This document shows, in pieces, positions 1 to 10,890 of a stretch of 64,000 nt of DNA; position 1 is the stretch's first letter; each line of letters begins with the position of its first letter. The notes beneath the pieces were generated by a model. It had not been told where the DNA came from. It saw only the letters and a program-made list of their open reading frames with translations, and ran no database searches. This DNA comes from Asterias amurensis (lineage: Eukaryota; Echinodermata; Asteroidea; Forcipulatida; Asteriidae). The DNA lies in the NCBI RefSeq assembly GCF_032118995.1, contig NC_092669.1, positions 3,967,501-4,031,500 of the forward strand. The letters run 5' to 3'. Both the position numbers and the translations under genes were made by a program.

Positions 1-60
1 TTTGACTCCCCATAAATGGCCGACCGTGTTCGTGGACGAGGTTTTCAATGTAAAATGTTT
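1..60. repeat. Fragment of palindromic MITE family B
   Basis: The first 35 bases match the central palindrome of the complete family B copy at 42050-42432 (core TTTGACTCCCATAAATGG). The element is cut by the window edge and runs into a partial family A copy. Confidence 0.6.
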
Positions 61-65
61 TTTCG

Positions 66-178
66 ATGTTTCTCACAATTTGTATACCATCAACCTCTAC
101 CCAATATACTCGTCACCAAGTAAGGTTTTATACTAATAATTATTCTGAGTAATTACCAATAGTGTCCACTGCCTTTAA
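66..178 (-). mobile_element. Family A TTAA MITE, partial
   Basis: Only one end of the element is present. It finishes with the terminus CCAATAGTGTCCACTGCC next to TTAA. Confidence 0.8.
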
Positions 179-279
179 GTGCAATACATAATCGTAACTA
201 ACAGTTACGCTTCTCAGATTGAAACATGTTGGGATAAAACAAAGATACATTTTTGCATATTAATATTTTTGTATTTTAA

Positions 280-630
280 AGCCATTGAACACTTTCGGAA
301 CAGGAAGAAGAATAACAGTTCACAGATTTACAAATAACTTACAGCGTTTACAGAAGGTAATGGTAAAAGACTTATCTTGAAATATTATTCCATGAAATGC
401 TTTACTTTTTGAGAAACATTAAAACTATATCAATTCTTGATAGCGAGAATTACGGATTTATTTTAAACACATGTCATGACACGGCGAAACGTGCGGAAAC
501 AAGGGTGGGTTTTCTCGTTATTTTCTCCCGACTCCGATTTTCACAGGTTTTTTTTTTTTATATATATAAGTTGTGATACACGAAGTGTGGGCCTTTGGAC
601 AATACCGTTTACCGAAAGTGTACAATAGCT
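280..630. mobile_element. Family C TTAA MITE
   Basis: Termini GCCATTGAACACTTTCGG and CCGAAAGTGTACAATAGC form an inverted pair flanked by TTAA at 276-279 and 631-634. The inside shares a stretch with family A (bacterial-type genes absent; the shared part is the TTTTCACAGG region). Confidence 0.85.
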
Positions 631-634
631 TTAA

Positions 635-1215
635 AGGCAAGTTTAATACATTGTTCAAGGTCGGCATTTAATAGTGCGTTCCCGTAATTCTGTTATTGTA
701 AAGAAAATTACTATTTTCCACTGTAAGATTTCCTTTAATAATTAATGTCAAATTTTTTCAGTTCAATATGAGTCTGGTTGTGTGAATTATAGACTTTGAC
801 ATTCACTTTCTATAAATGCTTACGGGAGAACCATCATAAAAAAAATAATAATTGGTTTATGGTGAAAAACACATTGCAGCCAAATGCTGAATTACATGCA
901 ATTTACAAAGAAGAAAAGTACAATATTAAAACTCAGGCAGTCTGAGACAAAATTTTACAATAAAAGAACGGACTCTGTTCCCTTCTCTACATTTTTTTCT
1001 TCTTCTACCAAGTCATTTAAAACCTGCAAAAGTCAGTTTCCTTTTGCATTGTTAATAATTTGACACAATTTTTTATTTTCCAGACAGTTTTTAAATGCAT
1101 ATAAATTATGAGACGTATCAATCTTATGTAAACGCCTTGTAAGATTTTACAAGGTGCTGCAGCGCATTCAGCAGTCACTGACAAAAACCAGGGCAAATCA
1201 GAACTTGAATGTAGT
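635..1215. other. No gene seen
   Basis: AT-rich sequence with no convincing open frame or splice pair. A short piece near 1128-1165 matches the 3' part of SINE family A in reverse. Confidence 0.5.
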
Positions 1216-1219
1216 TTAA

Positions 1220-1578
1220 AGGGTGTATGTAACTTTTGTAGGACAAAAAAAACAATGTCCACAGATTTACACTAAACCTACACAGTTTGAAGATAATGAT
1301 AGTAGAAAGCTTCCCTGAAAATATTACGTGCGGAGGTGCTGTAGTTTTGGGGAAATGAGTAAAACAATGTCATGAAAATAATTTTAAATTTTCGTCTCAT
1401 GAGACAAAAATTATTTTGAGCATTTACAAACGTGTTTTCATGACATTGTTTCACTCATTTCTCAAAAACTACAGCACCTCAGTAAGTAATATTTGAAGGG
1501 AAGCTTTCCACTATCATTATCTTCAAACCCTGTAAGTTTAATGTAAATCTATGGACATTTTGAAAAGGTACCCAAATC
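1220..1578. mobile_element. Family D TTAA MITE, foldback
   Basis: The two halves are inverted copies: AATGTCCACAGATTTAC near the left and its complement near the right, meeting around a TCTCATGAGAC palindrome. The left flank is TTAA at 1216-1219. Confidence 0.8.
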
Positions 1579-1580
1579 CT

Positions 1581-1976
1581 TGAAAGGCAGTGGACACTAT
1601 TGGTAATTACTCAAAATAATATTTAGCATAGTTACACCTTACCTGGTGACGAGTAATGGGGAGAGGTTGATGGTATAAAACATTGTGAGAAACTGCTCCC
1701 TCTGAAGTGACGTATTTTTTGAGAAAGAAGTAATTTTCCACAAGTTTGATTTCGAGACCTCGGGTTTAGAATTTGAGGTCTCAAAATCAAGCATCTGAAA
1801 GCACACAACTTCGTTTGACAAGGGTTTTTTCTTTCATTATTATCTCGCAATTTCTGTGACCGATTGAGCTCAAATTTTCACAGGTTTGTTATTGTATGCA
1901 TATGTTGAGATACACGAGATACATAAAGTGAGATGACTGGTCTTTGACAATTACCAATAGTGTCCAGGGTCTTTAA
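1581..1976 (+). mobile_element. Family A TTAA MITE, full length
   Basis: A complete copy, left terminus AGGCAGTGGACACTATTGG and right terminus CCAATAGTGTCCAGGGTC. Its right TTAA (1973-1976) is shared with the next element. Confidence 0.9.
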
Positions 1977-2356
1977 AGGGAAGGTACACGTTTGTTAGTT
2001 ACTCAAAACAAATATTAACTTAAAAACTGACTTGGTGACGAGCATTGGAGAGCTGTTGATAGTATAAAACATGGAAATGACTCCCTCTGAAGTGACTTAG
2101 TTATTGAGAAAGGGGTAGTTTCTCACTAAAATAATAAAAGACTTCTAGCTATAAAAGACTTCTAGCTAGAAGTATTTTATTCTTATCTGAAAGCACACAA
2201 ATTCGTCCAACAAGGGTGTTTTTTCTTTCATCATTTCCTCGCAACTTCGACAACCAATTGAGCCCAAATTTTAACAGGTTTGTTATTTTATATGTTGAGA
2301 TACACCAAGTGACAAGACTGGCCTTTGAAATTACCAATAGTGTCCAGGGTCTTTAA
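1973..2356 (+). mobile_element. Family A variant MITE with internal hairpin
   Basis: This subfamily starts AGGGAAGGTACACGTTTG and has an internal hairpin around CTTCTAGCTAGAAG. It shares one TTAA with the copy to its left, so the two abut head to tail. The same subfamily recurs at 39296-39663. Confidence 0.8.
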
Positions 2357-2905
2357 GAAAGCCTATGGTCGAAGTGTCAGGCTGCTAACTATTGTTGCAT
2401 TTACCAAAGTGACCCGCTCTGCAAAACAAAGGGTAGGCCTATTAAGGGACGATATGCTAATTACATTTAAAGAGGCGTTCAATGTTGATCTCCTGAAAAT
2501 ATTTTCACAACATGATTTTGTCTATCTTCGTTTATTGGCTTCTATTGCATAAATAATTCCATACTTTATTCACAGAAATGTCATTTTTATTTGTTTTAGT
2601 TGAAAAACAGGTTTTTATATCAATTTTAGGTAACTTCCCTTAAATCTTGCTAGGTTAAAGGAGCTGTCTGAAGGCACTTTCAATAAATTGTAAAATATGA
2701 ATATGCAAATATTAGTTTATCTCCAGAACGCAAAATGCCACAAGGTTCAAACCTAAACCAAACATAAAGCTTATAAAAACACCAATTCAGCTGTGTATGT
2801 AACTCAATTTACTTATTTTGTCCCATAAGACCCATTTTTGTAGAGCCGGTCATCATTTTCTTTGACAAGTAGTTTACAGAAGCTAATTCTATTTTGTCTT
2901 TCATA
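2357..2905. other. No gene seen
   Basis: Contains a degenerate ribozyme-like motif near 2350-2395 (GGTCGAAGTGTCAGGC) and otherwise unassigned AT-rich DNA. The 75-residue open frame at 2325-2552 starts inside the MITE end and has no recognisable domain. Confidence 0.4.
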
Positions 2906-2909
2906 TTCA

Positions 2910-3304
2910 GCCTTCGAGAAAGACTGTGCTTAGGTCGAAACGTCAGGCCATTAACTATGTTTGCACTTATACAATAGATCCTTCTGATTGGTTAGAAGTT
3001 TGCTTTGTCTTTCATATAAAGCCTTTGAGAAAGACTATGCTCGGGCCAAAACGTCAGGCCATTAACATTTATTTTGCATTTACACCTTCGGTCCATTTGA
3101 TTGGTAAGTTGTTTGCAACAGCTAATTTTATTTTCCTCATCTATATTCCTCTGTTGCAGTATCCCTTTGGTGATCCTCCTTAACTCCCTGGTTTCTTGTT
3201 ACATGTTGTCTTAGTTGTTGGTTGTATTTTAGAGTACCTGTTCGTGTTTGGTGTCTTGTCATTTAGCCTTCGAGAAAGACTCTGCTAGGGCCAAAACGTC
3301 AGGC
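2910..3304 (+). repeat. Three spaced hammerhead-like motif repeats
   Basis: Related segments at 2910-2948, 3021-3059 and 3266-3304 each run GCCT, a GAC...GTC or similar short stem, then CGAAACGTC or CAAAACGTC, then AGGC. Flanking DNA (CAGCTAATTTTATTTT before each unit) is repeated too. The GAAACGTC block and enclosing GCCT/AGGC pair resemble the minimal type I hammerhead ribozymes known from Penelope-like element termini. The CUGANGA box is degenerate here, so activity is doubtful. Confidence 0.4.
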
Positions 3305-3690
3305 CATTAAAAACAAAAAACAAAATTATACTATCCTTTTGGTTGTAAGCAGTTTGAATTAGCTAATTTTATTTTGTGTTTTATATTTAATGATTTTTTA
3401 AAGATCCTCCAATATCCATACGTCTCTCTCCCGGATATCACGAACCCTTATTTTCTATGAGATTTTAGCAAAATTGTCTGACAATAATAATGTAATTAGT
3501 TACCCATTGTTCATTAACTTCATCCCTCCAAATCAAATCGTGCGCAAAATCGGCCTACCTTTACACGTTGGATTTTACTGAGTGAAAAACCCGCCATTGT
3601 CACGTACAATCACCACTACAACATGTTTCTTACAGTTTCACTTTTAAGTTTGATACTTTGTCAACATTTACCCTGTGTGTGTGTTTCTGA
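3305..3690. other. No gene seen
   Basis: Unassigned AT-rich sequence between the motif array and a local segmental duplication. Confidence 0.4.
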
Positions 3691-3694
3691 GCTA

Positions 3695-4872
3695 ATTAAA
3701 GTAGTTTCCTGTCGCCACATTAAACCGACGAAGTCTATGTTGCAGGTGGTTGCAACAAAGATTGACTGCAGAAATGGTTGTAAAGGGCCAACCATCGATC
3801 CCTGGGGAACACTTGCCTCCCGTGCACAACCGAATCTCTTATCCCGGCAACTTCCCAAGTTGCCGTGATAAAAGTGTTGTTGCATGCCAATTTAGAGAAA
3901 CTGGCAATCGTAAATGAAGATATTCATTTAATAATTTTAAGATCTTTGTGAACACACTGTTTTATGTTGAACTCAAGATTTCGTCCCCATTTTTATTTTT
4001 GAAGAAGATAAACGCTTTCGCAAAGCTTCCAACGTGCTGACTTGACTGGGATTTATTTGACAACTTAGTGCCTCACTTTAGTGTAGTTACACTTTAAGTT
4101 GTACTATGCAAATATTTACTCTGTATGTTTTGAGCTAATCAAGGCAGTTGCTAGCCTGTGACGTCTGACGTCATTCTTCGACGCTCGTGAATAGCGCCAG
4201 AGACCGGCCAAAAACCGGCGTGTGGTTTGATCTTTGACCTCACATAGAGTTACGCATAAATTCTACACCAACATTACCAAGCAAGTACCGTATCCACCAT
4301 GCATGTACTGTATGCATACTACCACACACGTGGACACACACGTGCGGACGACCGAAAGTAAGCTTTCCATACCTGTGTTTTGATTGGCCAACCGAGGAGA
4401 CCTCAGACCAATCAAAACAAACCCAGCTACGGTAGCTTCCAGTCACTGCATTTATCCAATGGTATCATTATACCCAATGGAATCACTGGATCTGAATAGC
4501 TGGTACACCTGTCTTTATCCTTACGGATAAAGACAGGGGCCCAGTCTAGGCAGTTGCTTGTCGCCACATTACAAAGATGGCGTCAGTGTAGCATAAGTGA
4601 TAATAACTGTAGGAATGGTTGTAAAAGGGCCAACCATCGTTCCCTGGGGAACACTTGCATCGTGCTCAACTGAAACATATCCCAGCAACTGCCCAAGCTA
4701 CCGTTTTATAACTTTGCTTGTGTATGCCAATACGAGAGGAACCGGCAGTGATAAAAAAGCTATTAATTTTAGACGTTGAAGATCTTTATCAACACGTTGT
4801 CTTTTCTTGAACAAAAAAAAATGTAATTCCATTTTCATAGGACTTAACGCTTTTCGCAAAGCTTTCAACGTG
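3695..4872 (+). repeat. Diverged segmental tandem duplication
   Basis: The stretch 3695-4080 (TGTCGCCACATTA, GGGCCAACCATCG, CCCTGGGGAACACTTGC) recurs at 4551-4872 with many small differences. A Mutator-like element at 4152-4548 sits between the two arms, at the start of the second. Confidence 0.75.
4152..4548 (+). mobile_element. Short Mutator-like nonautonomous element
   Basis: The direct repeat GGCAGTTGC flanks the element (4143-4151 and 4549-4557), a 9-bp target duplication as in Mutator-like elements. The ends are imperfect inverted repeats, TAGCCTGTG and, on the other strand, TAGACTGGG. The inside contains TCTGACGTCA and an ATAGCGCCAGAGA block that recur in the element at 12130-12418. 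No coding capacity. Confidence 0.6.
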
Positions 4873-5178
4873 CTTAATTTAATTTCGTTTTACATCTTGT
4901 GGAGATGTAAACATGAATTGTATTGAAATGTTTTAATTAGTGATGGGTAATAACCATACATTGTTCACGGACAATTCGCTGATAAATTAAACGAATTTAA
5001 ACGAATTTTCTTCAAAGGGTTTAACGCTTTTTGCAAAGCTTTCAACGTGCTTAATTTAATTTCGTTTTACATCTTGTGGAGATGTAAACATGAATTCATT
5101 GAAAGGTTTTAATGAGTGATGGGTAATAACCATACATTGTTTAGGGACAATTCGCTGATAAATTAAACGAATTTACGT
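4840..5178 (+). repeat. Two tandem copies of a ~180-bp unit
   Basis: Units beginning near 4845 and 5025 share GCAAAGCTTTCAACGTGC and GTGATGGGTAATAACC in the same order. They continue the duplicated DNA of the preceding segment. Confidence 0.85.
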
Positions 5179-5179
5179 A

Positions 5180-5664
5180 GGTTGTAAAAGCATAATTTGA
5201 ATTATATCTATTTCTGGAAAAAAAAAAATATTTTGTAGTGTGTATAGTCATCCAATGTTGGTACTACTCGGAGGTTGTCGGGCTTCGATCTACTTGCTAT
5301 CATAGGGGTCCGGACTCCTCCCTTCCCCCTTCTATGCCTTTTAATTATTTAAATGCTAATTTATTTGTTTCCACTCAAGTAAACAGCAAGTCATAAAACA
5401 TTGGCTTTGAAGAAAGTATTGAGCGGAAGGCCATCTAGAAACCCATGGGATGACCATAGGAGCAAAATGTGAAATTTGGTGTATTCATGCAGAACTAGGT
5501 GTGAAAGGATTTTATTTATTTTCCAACTTGCCTGTCGAGAAAAGCAAAAGCAAAAAAGACAATTTATAGAAATAGTACTCTAAACCATTGGCAAATACAG
5601 GGTAATGTATGCTGTCTTTCTATTATATAATTCCATTTGATTGAACTTCTATTTTTTTATCAGC
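5180..5664. other. No gene seen
   Basis: No open frame, splice pair or repeat terminus that I can support. Confidence 0.4.
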
Positions 5665-6036
5665 TTTACGACAGGACACTATTGGTAATTGTCAAAGACC
5701 AGTTTCTCACTTGGTGTATCTCAACATATGCATAAAATAACAAACCTGTGAAAATTTGAGCCCAATCGGTCGTCGAAGTTGCGAGATAATAATGAAAGAA
5801 AAAACACCCTTGTCACACGAAGTTGTGTGCGTTCAGATGCTTTGACCCAAGTTCTAAATCTGAGGTATCGGAATCAAATTCGTGGAAATCTATAACTTCT
5901 TTCTCGAAAACTACTCCACCAGAGGGAGCCGTTTTTCACAATGTTTTATACTACCAACCTCTCCTCATTACTCGTTACCAAGTAAGGTTTTATGCTAATA
6001 TTTTGAGTAATTACCAATAGTGTCCACAGCCTTTAA
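5665..6036 (-). mobile_element. Family A TTAA MITE
   Basis: Reverse orientation. The left terminus is eroded to ACAGGACACTATTGG; the right is CCAATAGTGTCCACAGCC with TTAA. Confidence 0.85.
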
Positions 6037-6298
6037 TTAGCCCTGATCTTGCCACGATTAAACATTCCATTCTATACGCTCCTTGCTTCGTACCCATAAC
6101 CAAAGCGATTTGTAATCCTAGGTTGTTCGCGCGCATTTTAATTAATTGATTCTTTAATTTATTCATTCTCTTCTAAAAGCTTGGATCTGCGCCTGGTATA
6201 CGATTACGTCAAAAAAACAATTGTATACAAACGAACACATTTAAGCAGGAGACCAGCCACAGATGGTGCCAGTGAAATTGTAATTGAGTTGTATACCT

Positions 6299-6420
6299 TA
6301 AAGACCTTGACACTGTTGGTAATTACTCAAAATGATTGATAGCATAACAACTTACTTGGTAAGAGCTGGTGATAGAAGTCATTGTGAGAAACGGCTCCCT
6401 CTGAAGTAACATACTTTTTC
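6299..6420 (+). mobile_element. Family A MITE, left third only
   Basis: Runs from AGACCTTGACACTGTTGG to the GGCTCCCTCTGAAGTAAC block and stops. The following 6421-6702 holds no gene. Confidence 0.7.
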
Positions 6421-6702
6421 TTTTTCTCAAGTTAAAAATGCCTTTCACTTATGGTGTAACCTTTTAATTCCCTTTTTCATATCTAGTATAATATGACAAC
6501 ACCTATGGTGCTCATTTTAACACTTCCCAGTTACTGCAGTGCGGTTTTTTTTTCAGATTGAAAACCGTTTGTGATAGTTTGTCAATACCTCCCTTTACCC
6601 TCTGCGCAGCCGAAGGGCGCGGGTTAAAGTTACAGCTTCATACTTTTAATAAACTACAAAGATGTGTAAATCCATTTCGCTGATTATTGTTTTAGACTGC
6701 CC

Positions 6703-7092
6703 TTAAAGACAGTGGGACACTATTGGTAATTGTCAAAGACCAGTCTTCTCACTTGGTGTATCTAAACATATGCACAAAATAACAACCCTGTGAAAATTTG
6801 AGCTCCATTGGTCGTCGAAGTTGCAAGATATGAATGAAATATAAAAAAAACCTTGTCACACGAAGTTGTGTGCTTTCAGATGCTTGATTTCGAGACCTCA
6901 AATTCTAAACGATGAGGTCACGAAATCAAATTCGTGGAAAATTACTTCTTTCTCGAAAACTACGTCACTTCAGAGGGAGCCGTTTCTCACATAGTTTTAT
7001 ACTATCAACCTCTCCCAAATTACTCTTAATCAAGAAAGGTTTTATGCTAATAATTATTTTGAGTAATTACCAATAGTGTCCACTGCTTTTAA
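6703..7092 (-). mobile_element. Family A TTAA MITE, full length
   Basis: TTAA at 6703-6706 and 7089-7092, termini AGACAGTGGGACACTATTGG and CCAATAGTGTCCACTGC. Confidence 0.9.
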
Positions 7093-7625
7093 ATATCACT
7101 CTTTCATACTGTTGTGATTTCTGGATGAGTAAAATAGTGTGGGGTGGCAGATAAGTCTATTAATGGACCCATTATAATGTGCACAAACAAATCTTACTTT
7201 ATGCACACACAAAAAATAATCCTCTCAATTCGAATACATGTAATCTTCACATGTGTAAGTTCTCAGAATATACGTCAGTCTTAAGTGCGTGGGTCCGTCT
7301 ATTGATCTGTTCATACAATTATAAAAGAACAAGAATTCAGCCCCCACCCCCTCCTCCCAACACAGTTTTTATTTACCCATCCGATTTCGCGCATTGGGTC
7401 CAGCGGGGAATCTTTATCCGGAGGGGGGGGGGGGGGGGGCTGCTCGAAGGGTTAATCAAGATGTCGACTTGCAAAACAGAACTTATGTATGAATTCAAGC
7501 TTTTATTTTAGTACTTTCTACAATATCTTGCGAGTGAACTCTTGAGTAATGCTGCTGGCATGAACATTATAATCAGTGGTTCTCCCTCGAGAGAGAAGAT
7601 TACAATACTTATTTTTTTACATTTT
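7093..7625. other. No gene; simple G run
   Basis: Includes a run of about 16 G at 7423-7439 and a C-rich patch near 7340. The 110-residue open frame here crosses these low-complexity runs and is not credible. Confidence 0.5.
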
Positions 7626-8008
7626 AAATGAGCATTACATATTTGGTTTTTGCTAACCAAACAGTTGCTGGTAGTGTAAGTACTTTATGTAATCCACCAT
7701 ATTACATAAACTGACAAACCTGTAGAAGTTTGAGATCGACCGACCATCTGGGTCACGTGAAAATAGTGAAAACCGATTTTTTTTTGCCTGGCATCGATGC
7801 AAAAAAAAAAATGAATAAAACGCTCATTAAGCGATAAACTCCTAGTGCGTAGTTAGATTATTTATTTCTCATCACATATGACATTTCAGACAGAAATATT
7901 ACAAGATATGTTTTCTACTATCATCATCATTAGACCGTGTAAGTTTCATGTAAATCTGTGTTTTTCACGATTTTTGTTTCTTACCAATTCTGTAACGTTC
8001 CTTTAAAA
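7626..8008 (+). mobile_element. Family E MITE, left end eroded
   Basis: Matches the complete copy at 23202-23593: GTTGCTGGTAGTGTAAG, CTGACAAACCTGTAGAAG and the right terminus CCAATTCTGTAACGTTCC. The left terminus is not clear. Confidence 0.75.
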
Positions 8009-8083
8009 ATAGACTGCGGTTTAGTGTAAACTCCCAGAGGGGGGCGATCTCTGATGATACGAGGTTTTTATACGAAGGCTTAA

Positions 8084-8279
8084 AGGGTTTGGGTATTTTT
8101 TTGTAGGACACAAAACTCAATGTCCACCGATAGCAGAAAGCTTCCCCTAAAATAGTACTTGCTGATGTGCTTTAGGTTTTGACAAATAAGTAAAAAGATG
8201 TCACGTAAATAATAATGATTCGTCTGAGGAGACAAACAGTATATTACCATGTAAAGATAATGATGGTAGAAAGCTTCCT
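8084..8279 (+). mobile_element. Family D MITE, left half
   Basis: Begins AGGGTTTGGGTATTTT after TTAA (8080-8083) and ends at the AGAAAGCTTCC block. It abuts the next copy at TTAA 8280-8283. Confidence 0.7.
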
Positions 8280-8283
8280 TTAA

Positions 8284-8706
8284 AGGGTATAAGCCTATGT
8301 ACTTTTTCCTAACAAAAAATGTCCACAGATGTACATTAAACTTACACAGTTTGAAGATTATGATAGTAGAAAGCTTCCCTTGAAATTTTACTCACTGAGA
8401 TGCTGTAGTTTTTGAGAAATGAGTAAAAGTAGTAACTTTTGTGTCTCTTACCATGTAAAAACGTATTAACCAGTTACGCTATGGTTTAGGTATAATACCA
8501 TAACTGGTTAAGGGAATTTTACATGCTAAAATAATTTTGGTCTCATGAGACCAAATTCCTTTTTGACTTGTTGTACTAATTTCTCAAAAACCACACAACC
8601 TTAGTTACTAATATTTGAAGGGAAGCTTTTCACTATCATTATCTTCAAACCCTGTAAGTGTAATACAAATCTGTGAACATTTTGAAAAAGTACCCGAATC
8701 CTTTAA
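8284..8706 (+). mobile_element. Family D MITE, foldback copy
   Basis: Two inverted halves meet in a central palindrome near 8460-8530 (AACCAGTTACG and its complement). Ends with AAAAGTACCCGAATCC and TTAA. The following 8707-8995 contains only related AT-rich fragments. Confidence 0.75.
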
Positions 8707-8996
8707 AAAGAAACTAGTTTTTTAGAAATGGGTAAAACAATGTCATGATTATAATTTTTCGCTCGGGAGACGACTATTATTTGATTATGTACAGTTTAAT
8801 AACCAGTACTGGAAACATCCATCTGTGAGTTTTACTTTTTTTCTCAAAAACTTCACTATAAATAAGCTGAAACTCTTACAAGCAGAATTTATTGCGTACA
8901 TCTTTTTTAACCATGAGAAAAGATTCATGTCATGGCCAATAACTTGACATACAAAAGATATCAAACCCTAAGGGAGGGTATACCTTCGTAATCACT

Positions 8997-9394
8997 TTAA
9001 AAGGCAGTGGACACTATTGGTAATTACTCAAAATAATTATTAGCATGAAACCTTTCTTGGTGACGAGTAATGGGGGAGAGGTTTATGGTGTAAAACATTG
9101 TGAGAAACGGCTCCCTCTGAAGTGCGAGCGCACTATTAGCCATAGTTTTCGAGAAAATTTTTCACGAATTTGATTTCGAGACCTCAGATTTAGAACCTGA
9201 GGTCTTGAAATCAACCGTCTAAACGCACACAACTTCGTGTGACAAGGGTGTTTTTTTCTTTCATTATTATCTCGCAAGTTCGATGACCGATTGAGCTCAA
9301 CTTTTCACAGGTTTGTTATTTCATGCATATGTTGAGACACACCATCTGTGAAGGATAGTCTTTTACAATAACCAATTGTGTCCACTGCCTTTAA
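8997..9394 (+). mobile_element. Family A TTAA MITE, full length
   Basis: TTAA flanks at 8997-9000 and 9391-9394 with intact termini AGGCAGTGGACACTATTGG and CCAATTGTGTCCACTGCC. Confidence 0.9.
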
Positions 9395-9426
9395 AATATC
9401 AATGGGGTACAAGCCTTTGGTTATGA

Positions 9427-9616
9427 ATCCTTATTTAATAGTAATAGTGGCTTCTTAGCACTCATATCGCTTATTGACGCTCAAGGCACTTTAACAGACA
9501 GTATATTTTCCTGCAAGGTATGTGGGACTATCCTTGAATTATGGGACTTACTCCGTTTACACTGCATCATGTAATGGTTTACAAGGTTTACAAGGTGCAG
9601 TGGCGCAATATGCAAA
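9427..9616 (-). repeat. SINE 3'-end fragments
   Basis: 9427-9530 matches, in reverse, the SINE tail block at 28910-29000 (CTTGCAGGAAAATACT, GCGTCACT, GCGCTAT). 9567-9616 is the reverse of the SINE A end (ATTGCGCCACTGCACC, TTGTAAACCATTACATG). Confidence 0.6.
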
Positions 9617-10015
9617 AACTACGTTGAAGAGGTAATTTCTTACACAAATAATTATTATAAAAGCTTCATGCCATATAACTCCTACACAAAAACGTTGTAA
9701 AGTGCTTTGATATGAAGTGACCGTCCGGCCCTGTAGTGTTTGGCGATCTCTCAAAACAAATTACAATAAAAAGCTACTATTAGTTGCTGTCGCTCTTTGG
9801 CACCTCTGCTTCCAGGTAAATCGAATCAAATCAAATCAAATCAATCAATATGTATTTCCATACAAAAATAAAAATGGAAACATTAGGATTTTACAAGACT
9901 GAAAACTGTATGGAGGCATGGCCCATTAAAGCAAAGCTTAAAGGCTGGGATGCCTTCACAAAACAATGGATAGTAAAACACAATGAAAATACTTGTAAAC
10001 GACCACATTGTTAGC
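9617..10015. other. No gene seen; short (AATCA)n run
   Basis: An ATCAAATCAAATCAA run near 9826-9850 is followed by GGAAACATTAGGATT, a phrase that recurs near 30417. This may be a LINE 3' remnant, but no coding sequence remains. Confidence 0.3.
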
Positions 10016-10562
10016 TTTACAGGCAGTGGACACTATTGGTAATTAATACTCAAAATAATTATCTCAAAGCACACAACATTTGTACAGTGGATTGTCTACC
10101 TAGTACATCTATATTGAATAGTGGACGTTCATGAAGCATGTGTACATTCTTGTGGCAGATTGATGGGGAGTTTACAAACACAAGATCATTGGCTGAAATT
10201 GCCTATTCCATCATGTCGCAGGATTGATTTACAGTATACAAACACAAGCTCATGAATTGAAATAACCTTGCTATTCCCTAAAACGTTTATCTTCAAAAAA
10301 AGCCTGAGACTGGTTCTTAAGGCAGTGGACACTATTGGTAATTACTCAAAAAATAAATTAGTATAAAACCTTTCTTGGTAACGAGTAATGGGGAGAGGTT
10401 GATAGTATAAAACATTGTGAGAAACGGCTCCCTCTGAAGTAATGTAGATTTCGAGAAAGAAGTAATTTTCCACGAATTTGATTTCGAGACCTCAGAATTA
10501 GATTTTGAGGTCCCGAAATCAAGCATCTGAAAGCACACAACTTCGTGTGACAAGGGTGTGTT
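10016..10562 (+). repeat. Composite repeat: MITE scrap, 235-bp unit, truncated MITE
   Basis: A deleted family A scrap (10016-10080) is followed by a unit containing CATGAAGCATGTGTACATTC and GTCGCAGGATTGATTTAC (10081-10316), then a family A left part (10317-10562). The same order occurs at 12990-13528 and, in part, at 18985-19677, so the block was duplicated as a unit. Confidence 0.8.
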
Positions 10563-10682
10563 AATTACATTAACGAAAATAGCCGGTGATCTATTATTAC
10601 ACGATACCTTGGCATTTAAAAAAATTCTGTTATGTGGTGCACAGTTGAGGACAAAATTTTAAGCAATGCGCAGTAAACATAC

Positions 10683-10890
10683 CATTAAAAGCAGGGTATA
10701 CTTTTGGTGATTGTCAAAGACCCGTCTTCCCACTAGGTATATCCAAACATACATAATATGCATGGAATAACAAACCTGTGAAAAGTTTTCCTCAGTTGGT
10801 CATTGAAGATACAAGAAAATAATGGGGGAAAAACTCCTTGTTGCATTGAGTTGTTTGATTTCAGATGTCTGAGAAAGGCTTTCTCAGATT
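10683..10890 (-). mobile_element. Family A-related MITE fragment
   Basis: Begins AAGCAGGGTATACTTTTGG and keeps the TTGTCAAAGACCCGTCTTC block, then fades near the TTCAGATGTCTGAG position. Confidence 0.6.

Noticed and set aside
7179-7511. 110-residue open frame
   Set aside because: Depends on a C-rich run read as polyproline and a G run read as polyglycine.
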